DNA of 56,778 nucleotides, taken from positions 1 through 56,778 of the IMG/VR virus record IMGVR_UViG_3300028840_002119. One strand, given 5' to 3'. This DNA is from a virus. A program made the position numbers and the translations under genes. The notes beneath the pieces are model-generated. The model saw only the letters and a list, made by a program, of their open reading frames with translations, was not told the DNA's origin and did not search any database. Below are positions 1 through 6,698 of this stretch, one piece after another (position 1 is the first letter of the stretch; each line of letters opens with the position of its first letter).

Positions 1-144
1 ATCCTCGTTTAAGATCGCCATCAACCTGCGCCATAAGTACATCTCGAATTTTGGTATCATCTCCATGCACCAGTACATCGCGTTTTCTTCGTTCCCGCGA
101 CGGATGTCCTTTTGCAATGCGGAGATTACATCGAACATTTGATA
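1..144. repeat. Terminal direct repeat, left copy
   Basis: The first 144 bases are identical to 56635-56778. The repeat lies inside a coding sequence that reads continuously across the joint, so the molecule is circular or circularly permuted and the unique length is 56634 bp. The repeat may be an assembler overlap and need not be a physical terminal repeat. Confidence 0.95.
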
Positions 145-174
145 CCCGTGGGCCTCAGTCCATAATCTTGCCAT
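1..174 (-). CDS. RarA/MgsA C-terminal-domain-like protein, 5' part of gene crossing the contig joint
   Basis: This is the beginning of the gene whose remainder is at 56191-56634. The start ATG (174-172) follows a GGAGGTG ribosome site and gives N-terminal residues MARLWTEAHGYQ, which join in frame to MFDVISALQ. The whole product is about 205 residues. See the entry at 56191 for the domain assignment. The ribosome site lies directly downstream of a hammerhead ribozyme. Confidence 0.8.
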   Translation of the reverse strand, partial: MARLWTEAHGYQMFDVISALQKDIRRGNEENAMYWCMEMIPKFEMYLWRRLMAILNED

Positions 175-197
175 CTCTATTTTCACCTCCTGTTAAA

Positions 198-278
198 GTC
201 TGACTGCCATCGTCAGTGAGTAGGCATCACCCTACCCAGACTAGGGGATGAAGATCATCCCCTAGTTTCGGCTTAGAC
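198..278 (-). ncRNA. Type II hammerhead ribozyme, copy 1
   Basis: Read on the minus strand, the order is GCC-GAAA, then an 11-bp stem III with a UCU loop (CUAGGGGAUGA pairing UCAUCCCCUAG), then the cleavage triplet GUC (241-239). Stem I follows (UGGGUAGG pairing CCUACUCA), then CUGACGA and GGC. All catalytic-core boxes are present: CUGANGA, GAAA with A15.1-U16.1, and a UH cleavage site. Stem II is the open helix (GCC/GGC, possibly extended by GUCU/AGAC). One extra U sits between CUGACGA and stem II. It overlaps the stop codon of the upstream gene (273) and precedes the ribosome site of the RarA-like gene, so cleavage would separate the two cistrons. Confidence 0.82.
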
Positions 279-653
279 TCTCATTGCGCCATACTGTTCT
301 TCGAGCGCCGCAATTTCCTTGAAAAGATCGAGCGCCCCCTGGAAGACCGTTTCCCGTTGCAGATCGGATTCCAGGGTAGGATAGATCGAAAAGCGCACCA
401 CCTTAGTTTTCGTACCTCTGCGCGTTCCAGCGAAAATGAATTGATGCGCGCCGTTTTTCCAGCGGTATTCAATTTCTTTCTTCCCGACCATCGCCCGCAC
501 CCGCGCCCTGGCTAGGAATTTATCGCGTTGATCGGCCCACACTGCGACCACCTTCACCTGGCGGCGTGTGAATCGAATCGCCATCTCGCTCGCGCCGCAA
601 TCCCTCAAGAATTCTTCTGGCGTCATTTTGCCCGTCAACTTCGGTTCTGACAT
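273..653 (-). CDS. Hypothetical protein (126 aa)
   Basis: Starts with ATG after a GGAGG ribosome site, 40-odd bases downstream of a TATAAT promoter copy. The product is basic in the middle (residues 30-85) with no recognised family, membrane segment or motif. Its stop codon lies inside hammerhead ribozyme copy 1. It is the first gene after the promoter at 696-724 and heads the group that continues through the RarA-like gene. Confidence 0.7.
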   Translation of the reverse strand: MSEPKLTGKMTPEEFLRDCGASEMAIRFTRRQVKVVAVWADQRDKFLARARVRAMVGKKEIEYRWKNGAHQFIFAGTRRGTKTKVVRFSIYPTLESDLQRETVFQGALDLFKEIAALEEQYGAMRV

Positions 654-686
654 CTCGTATCCTCCGTGTATTTTGATAGATCGGTC

Positions 687-757
687 TCTACTTTAATTAT
701 AGCAGATGCAACCTATTTTGTACATAGTAGAATCGTACTACACATTTAGAATACATT
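687..757. repeat. 71-bp repeated promoter module, copy A
   Basis: Matches 5263-5333 at 68 of 71 positions. It includes the last codons of the gene at 738 (encoding CILNV and the TAG stop) and a leftward promoter. Copy B carries the same coding tail without the gene, so the repeat probably arose by duplication of a gene-end plus promoter segment. Confidence 0.85.
696..724 (-). promoter_or_regulatory. Leftward sigma-70-like promoter (copy A)
   Basis: Minus-strand TATAAT at 701-696 with TGTACA at 724-719, spacing 17. The -10 is perfect and the -35 matches 4 of 6. Duplicated around 5272-5300. A repeated TAGTAC/TACTA pattern just upstream could be an activator or repressor site. Confidence 0.6.
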
Positions 758-1349
758 GCTCGGCGTTATAGTTGGCCATTCCGAAGCCTTCGCCGTAGTC
801 TTCGGCCTGCGCCTCGATGTACTCGTCATCTTCTTCGCTGTCAGCCAGCTTGCCGAACACACGTTCTACTAGTGAGCGTTCCGGCTCTGGAATGTACGCA
901 CCCTCAACCAACAAATCATAGAGTTTGTCTATGTCCTGCGGATTGCCGTCGAACCATCCTTCTAGCCCGACGTCTGACAAGTCTTTTAGCGCAGCTCGAA
1001 AGTCAGCCTCAGACACAACGTACTGCGAAAAGCCCCATTGCGTGATCTTTCTCTGAAAAACCTCCAGCGCCTTCGATGCCAGCCATATCTGCGCGCGCCA
1101 CTGCTGTACCTCGCCCTCCAATTCCTTCAGCCGTTGCTGCTCGACCATGTTGCGTTCCAGATACGTCCAGTTGATAAGCCCCTCGAATTGCCACGCTACC
1201 CTTACGGCCATCGGAGTTTGAAGAAGCAGCCGACGCGCTTGCGCGTCGGCCTCCTGCTCGCTTGCTACATCAAACCTTCCTGCGATCTCCAATTTCTCCC
1301 AATCGACAAATTCGCCGGCGTGCCTGATCTTGCAGATTATGATAGTCAT
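738..1349 (-). CDS. Hypothetical protein (203 aa), paralogous N-terminus with the next gene
   Basis: Start ATG at 1349 chosen because it lies one base past the stop of the upstream gene (TAAG-ATG) and follows AGGTGG; a longer reading would overlap the upstream gene. The first 60 residues resemble those of the 1351 gene (both have RH-x-G-x(3)-WEK and a later W-x-F-[ED]), suggesting divergent paralogues. Residues 70-110 look coiled and the C-terminus is acidic. Function unknown. Confidence 0.7.
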   Translation of the reverse strand: MTIIICKIRHAGEFVDWEKLEIAGRFDVASEQEADAQARRLLLQTPMAVRVAWQFEGLINWTYLERNMVEQQRLKELEGEVQQWRAQIWLASKALEVFQRKITQWGFSQYVVSEADFRAALKDLSDVGLEGWFDGNPQDIDKLYDLLVEGAYIPEPERSLVERVFGKLADSEEDDEYIEAQAEDYGEGFGMANYNAEQCILNV

Positions 1350-1350
1350 C

Positions 1351-1845
1351 TTAGACCACCTGCTCGTAAAACTCAGGGTAGAATCCCTCAGCACTGCACC
1401 AGACCACATCACTCGTGCTGATGTCCTGCGCCCATCCTACTCGCAACTCAGATTCCGTGAACCATACGGACCGGACTTCATCTTCCTCGTATTGGAGAGC
1501 GACGAAGGTCACAGTCGCCTTCGTGTGCGCCGCGATCGTGGCGCGTGTGACGTCCTGCATCACGCGATCTTTTATCGTGTCGCTGGCGTAGAATCCAGCG
1601 GCCTGCATCAGTGCGGTATGGATGGCATCTTTCGCGCCCTCGCGCGTGAGATAGTTGCCAGATCCACCCTTGTCAAAATCCCACCGAATTTCGTCAACCG
1701 TAGGATTCTCCATGAAGATCGTAATGGCGATCGTGCGAGCACTATACCGCTCGTAGACTTCCAACTGTTGATGTACGCCAATCTTCTCCCAAAGTGTATA
1801 GTCGCCCTTATGCCGCAGCCTGAACTGTAGTACCTTCGCTTCCAT
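1351..1845 (-). CDS. Hypothetical protein (164 aa)
   Basis: Leftward gene with ATG start, 3 bp from the stop of the lipoprotein gene and overlapping-edge coupling with the 738 gene. The N-terminal 55 residues resemble the neighbouring 738 product (LRHKGDYTLWEK compared with IRHAGEFVDWEK). The middle and C-terminal parts are mixed alpha/beta in appearance, with no catalytic motif recognised. Confidence 0.7.
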   Translation of the reverse strand: MEAKVLQFRLRHKGDYTLWEKIGVHQQLEVYERYSARTIAITIFMENPTVDEIRWDFDKGGSGNYLTREGAKDAIHTALMQAAGFYASDTIKDRVMQDVTRATIAAHTKATVTFVALQYEEDEVRSVWFTESELRVGWAQDISTSDVVWCSAEGFYPEFYEQVV

Positions 1846-1847
1846 CC

Positions 1848-2021
1848 CTATTTGCCTCCGTAGTTTTCTTGACAGTATTCCAGGGAGTACGTTTCACGGC
1901 ACTTCCCGAACTTCGTCGGAATCCCGACGCCCTTGCTATCGCTGTCGCCGCCTCCACAAGCGACAAGCCATATAGCCATGATCACGAACAGCCCCAACTC
2001 TCGAACTCTTACCCGTTTCAT
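1848..2021 (-). CDS. Small lipoprotein (57 aa)
   Basis: Start ATG at 2021 after GGAGGT (about 9 bp spacing). Residues 1-7 are basic, 8-20 are hydrophobic, and the segment ends in WLVAC-GGGDSDS, a lipobox-like signal followed by a Gly/Ser/Asp linker. The mature part is short with two further Cys. Probably exported and lipid-anchored; a role in superinfection exclusion is known for some phage lipoproteins but is only inference here. It lies directly downstream of hammerhead ribozyme copy 2. Confidence 0.7.
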   Translation of the reverse strand: MKRVRVRELGLFVIMAIWLVACGGGDSDSKGVGIPTKFGKCRETYSLEYCQENYGGK

Positions 2022-2049
2022 TTGACAAATACCTCCGTGTTTTTGGTTT

Positions 2050-2122
2050 CTGACTGCCATCGTCAGTGAGCAGGCATCACCCTACCCAGACGAGCGCGAT
2101 TACTCGCGACTCGTTTCGGCCT
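2050..2122 (-). ncRNA. Type II hammerhead ribozyme, copy 2
   Basis: Minus strand: GCC-GAAA, stem III (CGAG/CUCG with a bulged U then CGCGA/UCGCG), GUC at 2091-2089, stem I UGGGUAGG/CCUGCUCA, CUGACGA, GGC. Stem III differs in sequence from the other copies but keeps pairing. The 5' strand encodes the last residues and TAA of the 2100 gene, and the 3' end precedes the lipoprotein ribosome site. Confidence 0.8.
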
Positions 2123-2459
2123 GTACTTCCGTGAGTATGAATCCAGTTTCACGCGCCATGCCTCGTTCGATCAAAAGCGCCTCTGGCTCGGTGCTGTCAA
2201 AGTAATAGTCTCCACCCTTGCCATACGAACCAAACTTCCACCATTGCGCTCCGTACCTGATGACTGGCTGAGAAACAACCAGCCGCCGCATCTTCCCTGG
2301 ACGTACCGCGTAGAGCGTGAGCGATCGCCCTGTCTCTGGGGCCGTCAAGATCACCTTGACGGCCCTGCCATAAGGTACTGTGCCAGCGGCTTCACTAAGT
2401 ACCTGGCCAAAATTCGTAGTGCGTGTCACATCCTTGCAAATCTCAGTTACGTTTCCCAT
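2100..2459 (-). CDS. Hypothetical protein (119 aa)
   Basis: Leftward gene 1 bp from the RadC stop codon. Contains an aromatic stretch (QWWKFGSYGKGGDYYFD) and no recognised domain. The last eight codons are also the 5' half of hammerhead ribozyme copy 2, so the coding and RNA constraints overlap. Confidence 0.7.
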   Translation of the reverse strand: MGNVTEICKDVTRTTNFGQVLSEAAGTVPYGRAVKVILTAPETGRSLTLYAVRPGKMRRLVVSQPVIRYGAQWWKFGSYGKGGDYYFDSTEPEALLIERGMARETGFILTEVQAETSRE

Positions 2460-2460
2460 C

Positions 2461-3135
2461 TTACAAATCCTCGAACCCTAGCGCCCGTTCGCGTAGACTC
2501 ACGAAGGTCGCGTGTCCAACTATGACATGATCGAGCACGTCAATTTCCATAGTAATCCCTGCCTGCACTAAGCGCCTGGTCAGTGCGACGTCTTCGGGTG
2601 ATGGATTCGCATCGCCTGAAGGATGGTTATGTCCAACGATGATACTCTTCACGTTTCTGCGCACCGCGCCCCTGAATACCTCTGCGATGCGGACAATCGA
2701 AGTATTGAGCGTGCCCCTATACAAAATCTCACGTTCGACAATTCGATTGCGCGTGTCCAGGTAGAGCACTACAAAACACTCTTGCTCCTCGCGCCCAATG
2801 TATCCCATAAGAAGGTTTGCCGCGTCACCTGGTGAGCGAATATGATACTTCTCGCCCATCTGCGACTCAAGCACCCTGCGCCCCAATTCAAGTGCGGCCT
2901 TAATTCTAGCGGCCTGCGCCTTTCCAACCCCATGCACCGCTGTCAGTTGAGCGACCTCTGCCGTCGCGATCTGCGCCAGCCCGCCGAATTCCTTCATCAA
3001 CGTGATTGCCGTGTCCATCGCGTTACCCGTTCCCAAAATGCTCGCGAGAAGTTCGGTGCCTGATACCGCCATCGCCCCTGCCTCGCATACCCGATTCACT
3101 GGTCTTTCTTCCTTTGGATATTCTCGTACCAACAT
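2461..3135 (-). CDS. radC: RadC-like JAB/MPN-domain protein
   Basis: 224 residues, typical RadC length. A helix-hairpin-helix segment lies around residues 62-82 (VHGVGKAQAARIKAA). The C-terminal MPN domain carries the RadC signature HNHPSGDANPSPED at 169-182: H169, H171, S179 and D182 fit the H-x-H-x7-S-x2-D metal site. RadC proteins are common on mobile elements; their biochemical role is unsettled, although a DNA-repair or recombination role is often proposed. It is a second JAMM-type protein besides the PRTRC one at 8617. It lies in the same leftward group as the ParB at 3560. Confidence 0.93.
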   Translation of the reverse strand: MLVREYPKEERPVNRVCEAGAMAVSGTELLASILGTGNAMDTAITLMKEFGGLAQIATAEVAQLTAVHGVGKAQAARIKAALELGRRVLESQMGEKYHIRSPGDAANLLMGYIGREEQECFVVLYLDTRNRIVEREILYRGTLNTSIVRIAEVFRGAVRRNVKSIIVGHNHPSGDANPSPEDVALTRRLVQAGITMEIDVLDHVIVGHATFVSLRERALGFEDL

Positions 3136-3147
3136 TTTAGCAGCCCT

Positions 3148-3468
3148 CTAAAATTTAACGCCTGTGAGATTCAAGAGAAAATCTAGTCCCATTTTTTGCA
3201 CGATCACGGCCAGCGCCGCGTCTGCTGTCTCTGCAACCTTATTCGTGTGGACGACCTGGAATACCGCTTCGCCTATATGCGGGATGGCCCCCTCATACGT
3301 ACCGATCGTGGCAGTGCCATCCTTGCGGACCTCGATATAGTTACCATCCTCGCCACCCTTGTAAAAGAAGTACGTCCCTCGATTGTGCAACTGAATTTCA
3401 TCCAACACCCAATTTGCAATACTGCTTAATGTGACCTGACGCCATGCTTCGTATTCGTTCGCGTTCAT
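3148..3468 (-). CDS. Hypothetical protein (106 aa)
   Basis: Start ATG at 3468 chosen over an upstream in-frame codon because it has a strong GGAGGT site 7 bases away. The product begins MNANEYEAWRQV and has no recognised domain. Just upstream is an inverted repeat able to mask the ribosome site (see 3476-3519), so translation may be controlled. Confidence 0.7.
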   Translation of the reverse strand: MNANEYEAWRQVTLSSIANWVLDEIQLHNRGTYFFYKGGEDGNYIEVRKDGTATIGTYEGAIPHIGEAVFQVVHTNKVAETADAALAVIVQKMGLDFLLNLTGVKF

Positions 3469-3475
3469 TGTAACT

Positions 3476-3519
3476 ACCTCCGATTTGTGATATACTGGAG
3501 GTGTCTCTGTAGCACCTCC
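3476..3519 (-). promoter_or_regulatory. Leader hairpin with alternative pairing to the ribosome site
   Basis: On the minus strand GGAGGTG (3519-3513) can pair with CACCTCC (3503-3497). The same CACCTCC arm can instead pair with the GGAGGT ribosome site at 3481-3476 of the 3148 gene. Two exclusive structures would leave the site open or closed. Confidence 0.4.
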
Positions 3520-3559
3520 GTGTTGCAGACCGAAGCGCGAGGACAGCCCGCCTCGCGCT

Positions 3560-4456
3560 TCACTTTGTTTCCCCATAGATCAAAGGACTCGGACCTTTGG
3601 GGAAGTGAATAATGTGATGTTGTAACAGCCCGCGATATACACTCCCGACTACCCGCGCCTCATCTTGCAGTCCAGCGTCAACCAGGTCGCGGATGTACCG
3701 CTCTAACGCCAATGCTACGTTGTTGGCCTTCCTCATTCCTGGGAGATCATCGTTAGTGGGGATGATACGTTCTGGCCGCGCCTCTTCCTCGGCTTTCCTC
3801 GTATCGACCACCGTCGTCATAAATGCGGCCATATCGAACATAGCCTCTTGTGCCTGCTCTTCGAGGAGCTTGCTGCACAGTTGTCGGAATTCCTTGATAC
3901 GCGGCTTCGCCGTGGTCGCGATGTACCGCAGCGCGATTCTCTGACGATTGCTATCCAAGTCCTTGAGCGCGTATGCGTACTTGATGCCCATCTGTCCATC
4001 GCGTACTAGCTTCTGCGCTTCTGGCACCGTTTCGAGAAGGGCGAGGCGCAATCGAATCCGTTGAATTGGCACACTCGCCTCAATCGCCAGCCTGCTGACG
4101 TCCCAACCAAATCGGTCAATCCGTTTCTGGTACGCCTGCGCCTCTTCGATCGGATTCAATTCGGCCCGTTGGATGTTTTCGAGCAACATCACCCCACTTG
4201 CCCGTTCATCGTCCATATCGCGCACCAGCGCCGGAATGGTTTCGGCCTTCAGCAGCTTGTGTGCGCGCCAGCGCCGTTCACCGGCTACGATCTGGAATCC
4301 AGCACCAAAAGGGCGCACCGTGATCGGCTGGGCAAGTCCATGCTTGCGAATACTCTCAGCCAATTCCGCGATGCTGTTTTTGTCGAATCTCTCGCGATCA
4401 TTGTCGCCAGGGATGATCTGCGAGACTGGAACTTCCTGCACCGTTTCTAATGTCAT
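3560..4456 (-). CDS. ParB-family DNA-binding protein 1 (298 aa)
   Basis: Classical ParB/Srx N-terminal fold: VSQIIPGDNDRERF at 11-24, the CTP-binding box GERRWRA at 59-65, and ENIQRAELNPIEEA at 93-106. A helix-turn-helix region follows near 118-140, then a helical C-terminal part. In known ParB proteins this fold binds a centromere palindrome and slides as a CTP-dependent clamp. No ParA-type ATPase was seen, so the partner is unclear; transcription or genome-organisation roles are possible. The start ATG follows GGAGG immediately downstream of hammerhead copy 3. Confidence 0.9.
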   Translation of the reverse strand: MTLETVQEVPVSQIIPGDNDRERFDKNSIAELAESIRKHGLAQPITVRPFGAGFQIVAGERRWRAHKLLKAETIPALVRDMDDERASGVMLLENIQRAELNPIEEAQAYQKRIDRFGWDVSRLAIEASVPIQRIRLRLALLETVPEAQKLVRDGQMGIKYAYALKDLDSNRQRIALRYIATTAKPRIKEFRQLCSKLLEEQAQEAMFDMAAFMTTVVDTRKAEEEARPERIIPTNDDLPGMRKANNVALALERYIRDLVDAGLQDEARVVGSVYRGLLQHHIIHFPKGPSPLIYGETK

Positions 4457-4484
4457 CGTGTTTTTACCTCCGTGTTTAGATTTA

Positions 4485-4555
4485 CTGACTTGCCATCGTC
4501 AGAGAATAGGTTGTCATCCTATCCTGACTGCGGACTCGCGTCCGCAGTTTCGGCT
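4485..4555 (-). ncRNA. Type II hammerhead ribozyme, copy 3
   Basis: Minus strand: GCC-GAAA, 8-bp stem III CUGCGGAC/GUCCGCAG closed by a GCGA tetraloop, GUC (4528-4526), stem I AGGAUAGG/CCUAUUCU, CUGACGA, GGC. Located between the 4569 gene and the ParB gene, whose ribosome site follows about 25 bases downstream. Confidence 0.84.
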
Positions 4556-4568
4556 CTTTGAATTCGCA

Positions 4569-4862
4569 CTAATTCCACCCGAATCGTTCGAGCAATTCTT
4601 GGGCGTCTCGGATATACCCTTCGTCACCGGCCTCGATCGCGTGCATCCAATTATCGAAGGTCGCGTCTGCCATCGTGAGCGCAGATTTTGAATCGTGCCC
4701 AAAATCCTCGATGTCTGATAGCAGCCACTCCCAAGCGACCAGCGGCGTCAAAACCTCGTCGCCAATCCCTTCCGAATCCATCTCCCGCAAAGTCAGCGCC
4801 AGCGCCATCTTCGCGTTCTCAGTGCTAAACATCTCAAAAGCAGTCAAAGTATCTGTCGTCAT
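4569..4862 (-). CDS. Hypothetical acidic protein (97 aa)
   Basis: ATG start after GGAGG, flanked upstream by hammerhead copy 4 and downstream by copy 3, so its message would be released as a monocistronic piece. The product is acidic and mostly helical by residue pattern, with no recognised family. Confidence 0.7.
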   Translation of the reverse strand: MTTDTLTAFEMFSTENAKMALALTLREMDSEGIGDEVLTPLVAWEWLLSDIEDFGHDSKSALTMADATFDNWMHAIEAGDEGYIRDAQELLERFGWN

Positions 4863-4891
4863 CGTGATAACCTCCGTGTTTTGGTTTTTTT

Positions 4892-4976
4892 GGATTACTG
4901 ACTAGCCCTCGTCAGAGGATAGGTTGTCATCCTATCCTGACTGCGGGCCTGCGCCCGCAGTTTCGGCTTATAATCC
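4892..4976 (-). ncRNA. Type II hammerhead ribozyme, copy 4
   Basis: Minus strand: GCC-GAAA, stem III CUGCGGGC/GCCCGCAG with a short AG loop, GUC (4941-4939), stem I AGGAUAGG/CCUAUCCU, CUGACGA, GGC. The outer stem II extends by GGAUUA/UAAUCC. Compared with copy 3, one stem I position changes from G-U to a G-C pair. Overlaps the stop codon of the 4968 gene and precedes the 4569 ribosome site. Confidence 0.85.
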
Positions 4977-5228
4977 GCGACCAGCGAAAATATCCATCAG
5001 TTTTTTGAATCCAATTTCGCTGCCCCTCATCCACTGGTCAAGTCCCGAGCGTTTTAGCTGCTCTCGAAGAAATTCAATCCGTTCTTCCGTGAGCGGGCCG
5101 TGTGTCGCCTCTACCTTTTCAATGTCATGTCGAAGTAGTTGCAGGATATGAATCGCGCCAGCGATCTCGACTTCCCAATCGCCAAGAACGTCCGATGCCC
5201 GAAAATTGTCTGCGCCTGTGTTTTTCAT
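4968..5228 (-). CDS. Hypothetical protein (86 aa)
   Basis: First gene after the promoter copy at 5272-5300. Predicted helical (ILQLLRHDIEKVEATHG, ERIEFLREQLKRSG). Its TAA stop is inside hammerhead copy 4. No recognised family. Confidence 0.68.
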   Translation of the reverse strand: MKNTGADNFRASDVLGDWEVEIAGAIHILQLLRHDIEKVEATHGPLTEERIEFLREQLKRSGLDQWMRGSEIGFKKLMDIFAGRGL

Positions 5229-5262
5229 CTCTGTATCTCCCCTTAAATTTAGTATATGAATG

Positions 5263-5333
5263 TCTACTTTAATTATAGCAGATGCAACTTATTTTGTACA
5301 TAGTAGATTGGTACTACACATTTAGAATACATT
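5263..5333. repeat. 71-bp repeated promoter module, copy B
   Basis: 68 of 71 bases match 687-757. Carries leftward TATAAT (5277-5272) and TGTACA (5300-5295), spacing 17, driving the 4968-2100 group. Includes a vestige of the 738-type coding tail. The stretch 5229-5432 otherwise holds only this promoter and the terminator at 5383-5421. Confidence 0.85.
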
Positions 5334-5382
5334 TTTTGCCCATAATTCAGGCGTCAATGCGCTCGTGTGTGTATATAAAGGA

Positions 5383-5421
5383 AAAACCGGAAAGATAGAT
5401 CATGTCTACCTTTCCGGTTTT
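5383..5421 (-). terminator. Strong (probably bidirectional) intrinsic terminator
   Basis: AAAACCGGAAAG pairs with CTTTCCGGTTTT across a 15-base loop region that can pair further. On the minus strand the arm ends in a T-run, terminating the lysis block; on the plus strand the T-run is shorter. Confidence 0.8.
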
Positions 5422-5432
5422 ACGATATCCAA

Positions 5433-5618
5433 TTACATCGGGCATCCGGCCCGAATCCAGGCGACCAGCACCCACAACCAAAACAACCAGCTAAACAACC
5501 CTGCCAGGACGAGGACGGTCCAGCCTATGGCAATCCAGCACCGCTTTCCGATAGCGCCCAGATCAGTGCGCCGGCCAGCGCGACGACGAGGGCAGCGCCT
5601 ATTATTCTGACAGTCCAC
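5433..5618 (-). CDS. Candidate small membrane protein overlapping the XhlA-like gene (61 aa)
   Basis: Overlaps the 3' end of the 5525 gene in another frame. A GTG start at 5618 is suggested by AAAGGA 5 bases upstream. The N-terminal 27 residues are very Arg-rich, followed by a strongly hydrophobic segment with repeated Trp (WTVLVLAGLFSWLFWLWVL) and a short tail. The reading frame ends 12 bp before the terminator and fills the otherwise empty 5433-5524 gap, which supports a real gene. A small holin or pinholin partner is possible but unproved. Confidence 0.42.
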   Translation of the reverse strand: MDCQNNRRCPRRRAGRRTDLGAIGKRCWIAIGWTVLVLAGLFSWLFWLWVLVAWIRAGCPM

Positions 5619-5962
5619 CGTAATCCTTTCAGCCACGGTTCCCACTCGGAGAGGATTGCGGTCCGACCTTCCTTAAACGTGGAAAAATCAGCCCGCAAGT
5701 CCTTGACGTCGCGTGTCGCGTCATGAACATCGGTGCTCAAGATCGACACGGACGCTCCGAACTCTGAGCACTTGAAGCGCAGATCGTCAATAAGCTGCTG
5801 CTGCTCGTCGTCGCGTTTCTGTAGGCGTGACTGTTCTTCGGCCAGCGAATCCAGCCGCGCCAGGATTTGCGGTATCAGTTTGGCCTCTGCGCTTATCTGC
5901 CGCAAGTGGTCAAGGATCACCGTCATAGGGTCAAATGAAGGTGGGACTGGAGCTTGCGTCAC
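5525..5962 (-). CDS. XhlA-like membrane-anchored coiled-coil protein (145 aa), lysis block
   Basis: Residues 13-105 are heptad-rich (ILDHLRQISAEAKLI through a Gln/Glu/Asp-rich coil). Residues 117-138 form one transmembrane helix after a WTVRIIG stretch. This layout, long coil then C-terminal helix with a W-x-V-R-I-I-G entry, is that of the haemolysin XhlA-type proteins that assist holins. The gene abuts the holin-like gene at 5964 and is followed by a terminator. No endolysin was recognised nearby. Confidence 0.6.
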   Translation of the reverse strand: MTQAPVPPSFDPMTVILDHLRQISAEAKLIPQILARLDSLAEEQSRLQKRDDEQQQLIDDLRFKCSEFGASVSILSTDVHDATRDVKDLRADFSTFKEGRTAILSEWEPWLKGLRWTVRIIGAALVVALAGALIWALSESGAGLP

Positions 5963-5963
5963 G

Positions 5964-6422
5964 TTACTCGCCTATGGTGCGTTCCTCGATGACTGGCTCA
6001 GGCAATGCCTCAAGCTCACCCCACTTACGCGGTTTGATGATACCCTTGTAAGCCGCCTGCGATGCAGCCCAGGTGAGGAAGCCTTTGGCCAATGCCTGCC
6101 AGTAGGGTTCAATCCGTAGCCACACATCGGGCGGGACGAGCTGAAGCGCGATCTCTGCCAGCAACGGCAGCCCGATACTACAGCCGAACACGATCCAGGC
6201 CTTCTTTTTCTTCGGCAACTCCGTGAACTTTGGAAATTTCTCAAAGAGGAAGGCGAGGACAAAACCAGTACCCGCGCCACCCGCAAACATCCCCAACACT
6301 TCAACCAGAGAGGGCGTGTCTATTGGAATCGGAGGGATGTCACCGGACTGCGCCAACAACACAGCAGGAAAGATGAACAGCGCGAGGATGACGATCACAC
6401 TTACGAACAAACGGCGAATCAT
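5964..6422 (-). CDS. Holin-like membrane protein with signal sequence (152 aa)
   Basis: Start ATG at 6422 follows GGAG with 7-base spacing. Residues 1-24 are a signal-like hydrophobic segment ending in LLAQSG. Two further hydrophobic helices lie near 45-60 and 77-95, separated by a KKKK loop. An acidic tail follows (PEPVIEERTIGE). Size and topology fit a holin, although no named family is recognised. An intrinsic terminator lies just upstream (6444-6474), so expression needs read-through. Confidence 0.55.
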   Translation of the reverse strand: MIRRLFVSVIVILALFIFPAVLLAQSGDIPPIPIDTPSLVEVLGMFAGGAGTGFVLAFLFEKFPKFTELPKKKKAWIVFGCSIGLPLLAEIALQLVPPDVWLRIEPYWQALAKGFLTWAASQAAYKGIIKPRKWGELEALPEPVIEERTIGE

Positions 6423-6443
6423 AGTCAAACTCCTTTCTATGGC

Positions 6444-6474
6444 AAAAAAAAATAGCTGGTCACAGTTGACCAGC
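6444..6474 (-). terminator. Intrinsic terminator upstream of the lysis genes
   Basis: GCTGGTCA (6474-6467 on the minus strand) pairs with TGACCAGC, followed by TA and a run of nine T. It lies between the leaderless gene at 6513 and the 5964 gene and probably gates late expression. Confidence 0.85.
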
Positions 6475-6486
6475 CTCGGAAACTAA

Positions 6487-6499
6487 GTCTCAGTCAGGC
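6487..6499. repeat. 13-mer GTCTCAGTCAGGC shared with the 46.8-kb leader
   Basis: An identical 13-mer occurs at 46826-46838. Both copies lie just upstream (leftward sense) of an intrinsic terminator that precedes lysis or head genes. Candidate antitermination or processing element. Confidence 0.6.
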
Positions 6500-6512
6500 G
6501 TTTCATGTTATG

Positions 6513-6692
6513 TCAAGTCTCGCCTGTGGACGGTGGGGGGCTTCTGTAGCGTGTGTCAGTTGTCACGGTCAATTCCTGAAGGTCGCCACCCTTGAGTGAA
6601 ACCCTGAAGGTGACTTCTCCCCAGTGGCCGGACTCGCTCAACTCCGTGAGCTTCTTCAACACAATCTTCACCGCGTCACGTATCGAGATCAT
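6513..6692 (-). CDS. Small protein from an apparently leaderless transcript (59 aa)
   Basis: Reads MISIRDAVKIVLKKLTELSE at the start and ends in SPPPSTGET. The ATG begins 7 bases after a perfect TATAAT box (6704-6699), so the message would start at or next to the A of ATG with no ribosome site. A helical N-terminus then a beta-like segment (GEVTFRVSLKGG). No recognised family. A terminator follows. It could be a small regulator of late transcription, but only its position suggests this. Confidence 0.6.
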   Translation of the reverse strand: MISIRDAVKIVLKKLTELSESGHWGEVTFRVSLKGGDLQELTVTTDTRYRSPPPSTGET

Positions 6693-6698
6693 ACTTCA

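Noticed and set aside
1330-1830. Plus-strand open frame opposite the 738/1351 genes
   Set aside because: No ribosome site or family; opposite frame has coupled genes with starts and stops.
2461-3135. RadC as part of the PRTRC set
   Set aside because: Has its own RadC signature and lies in another operon.
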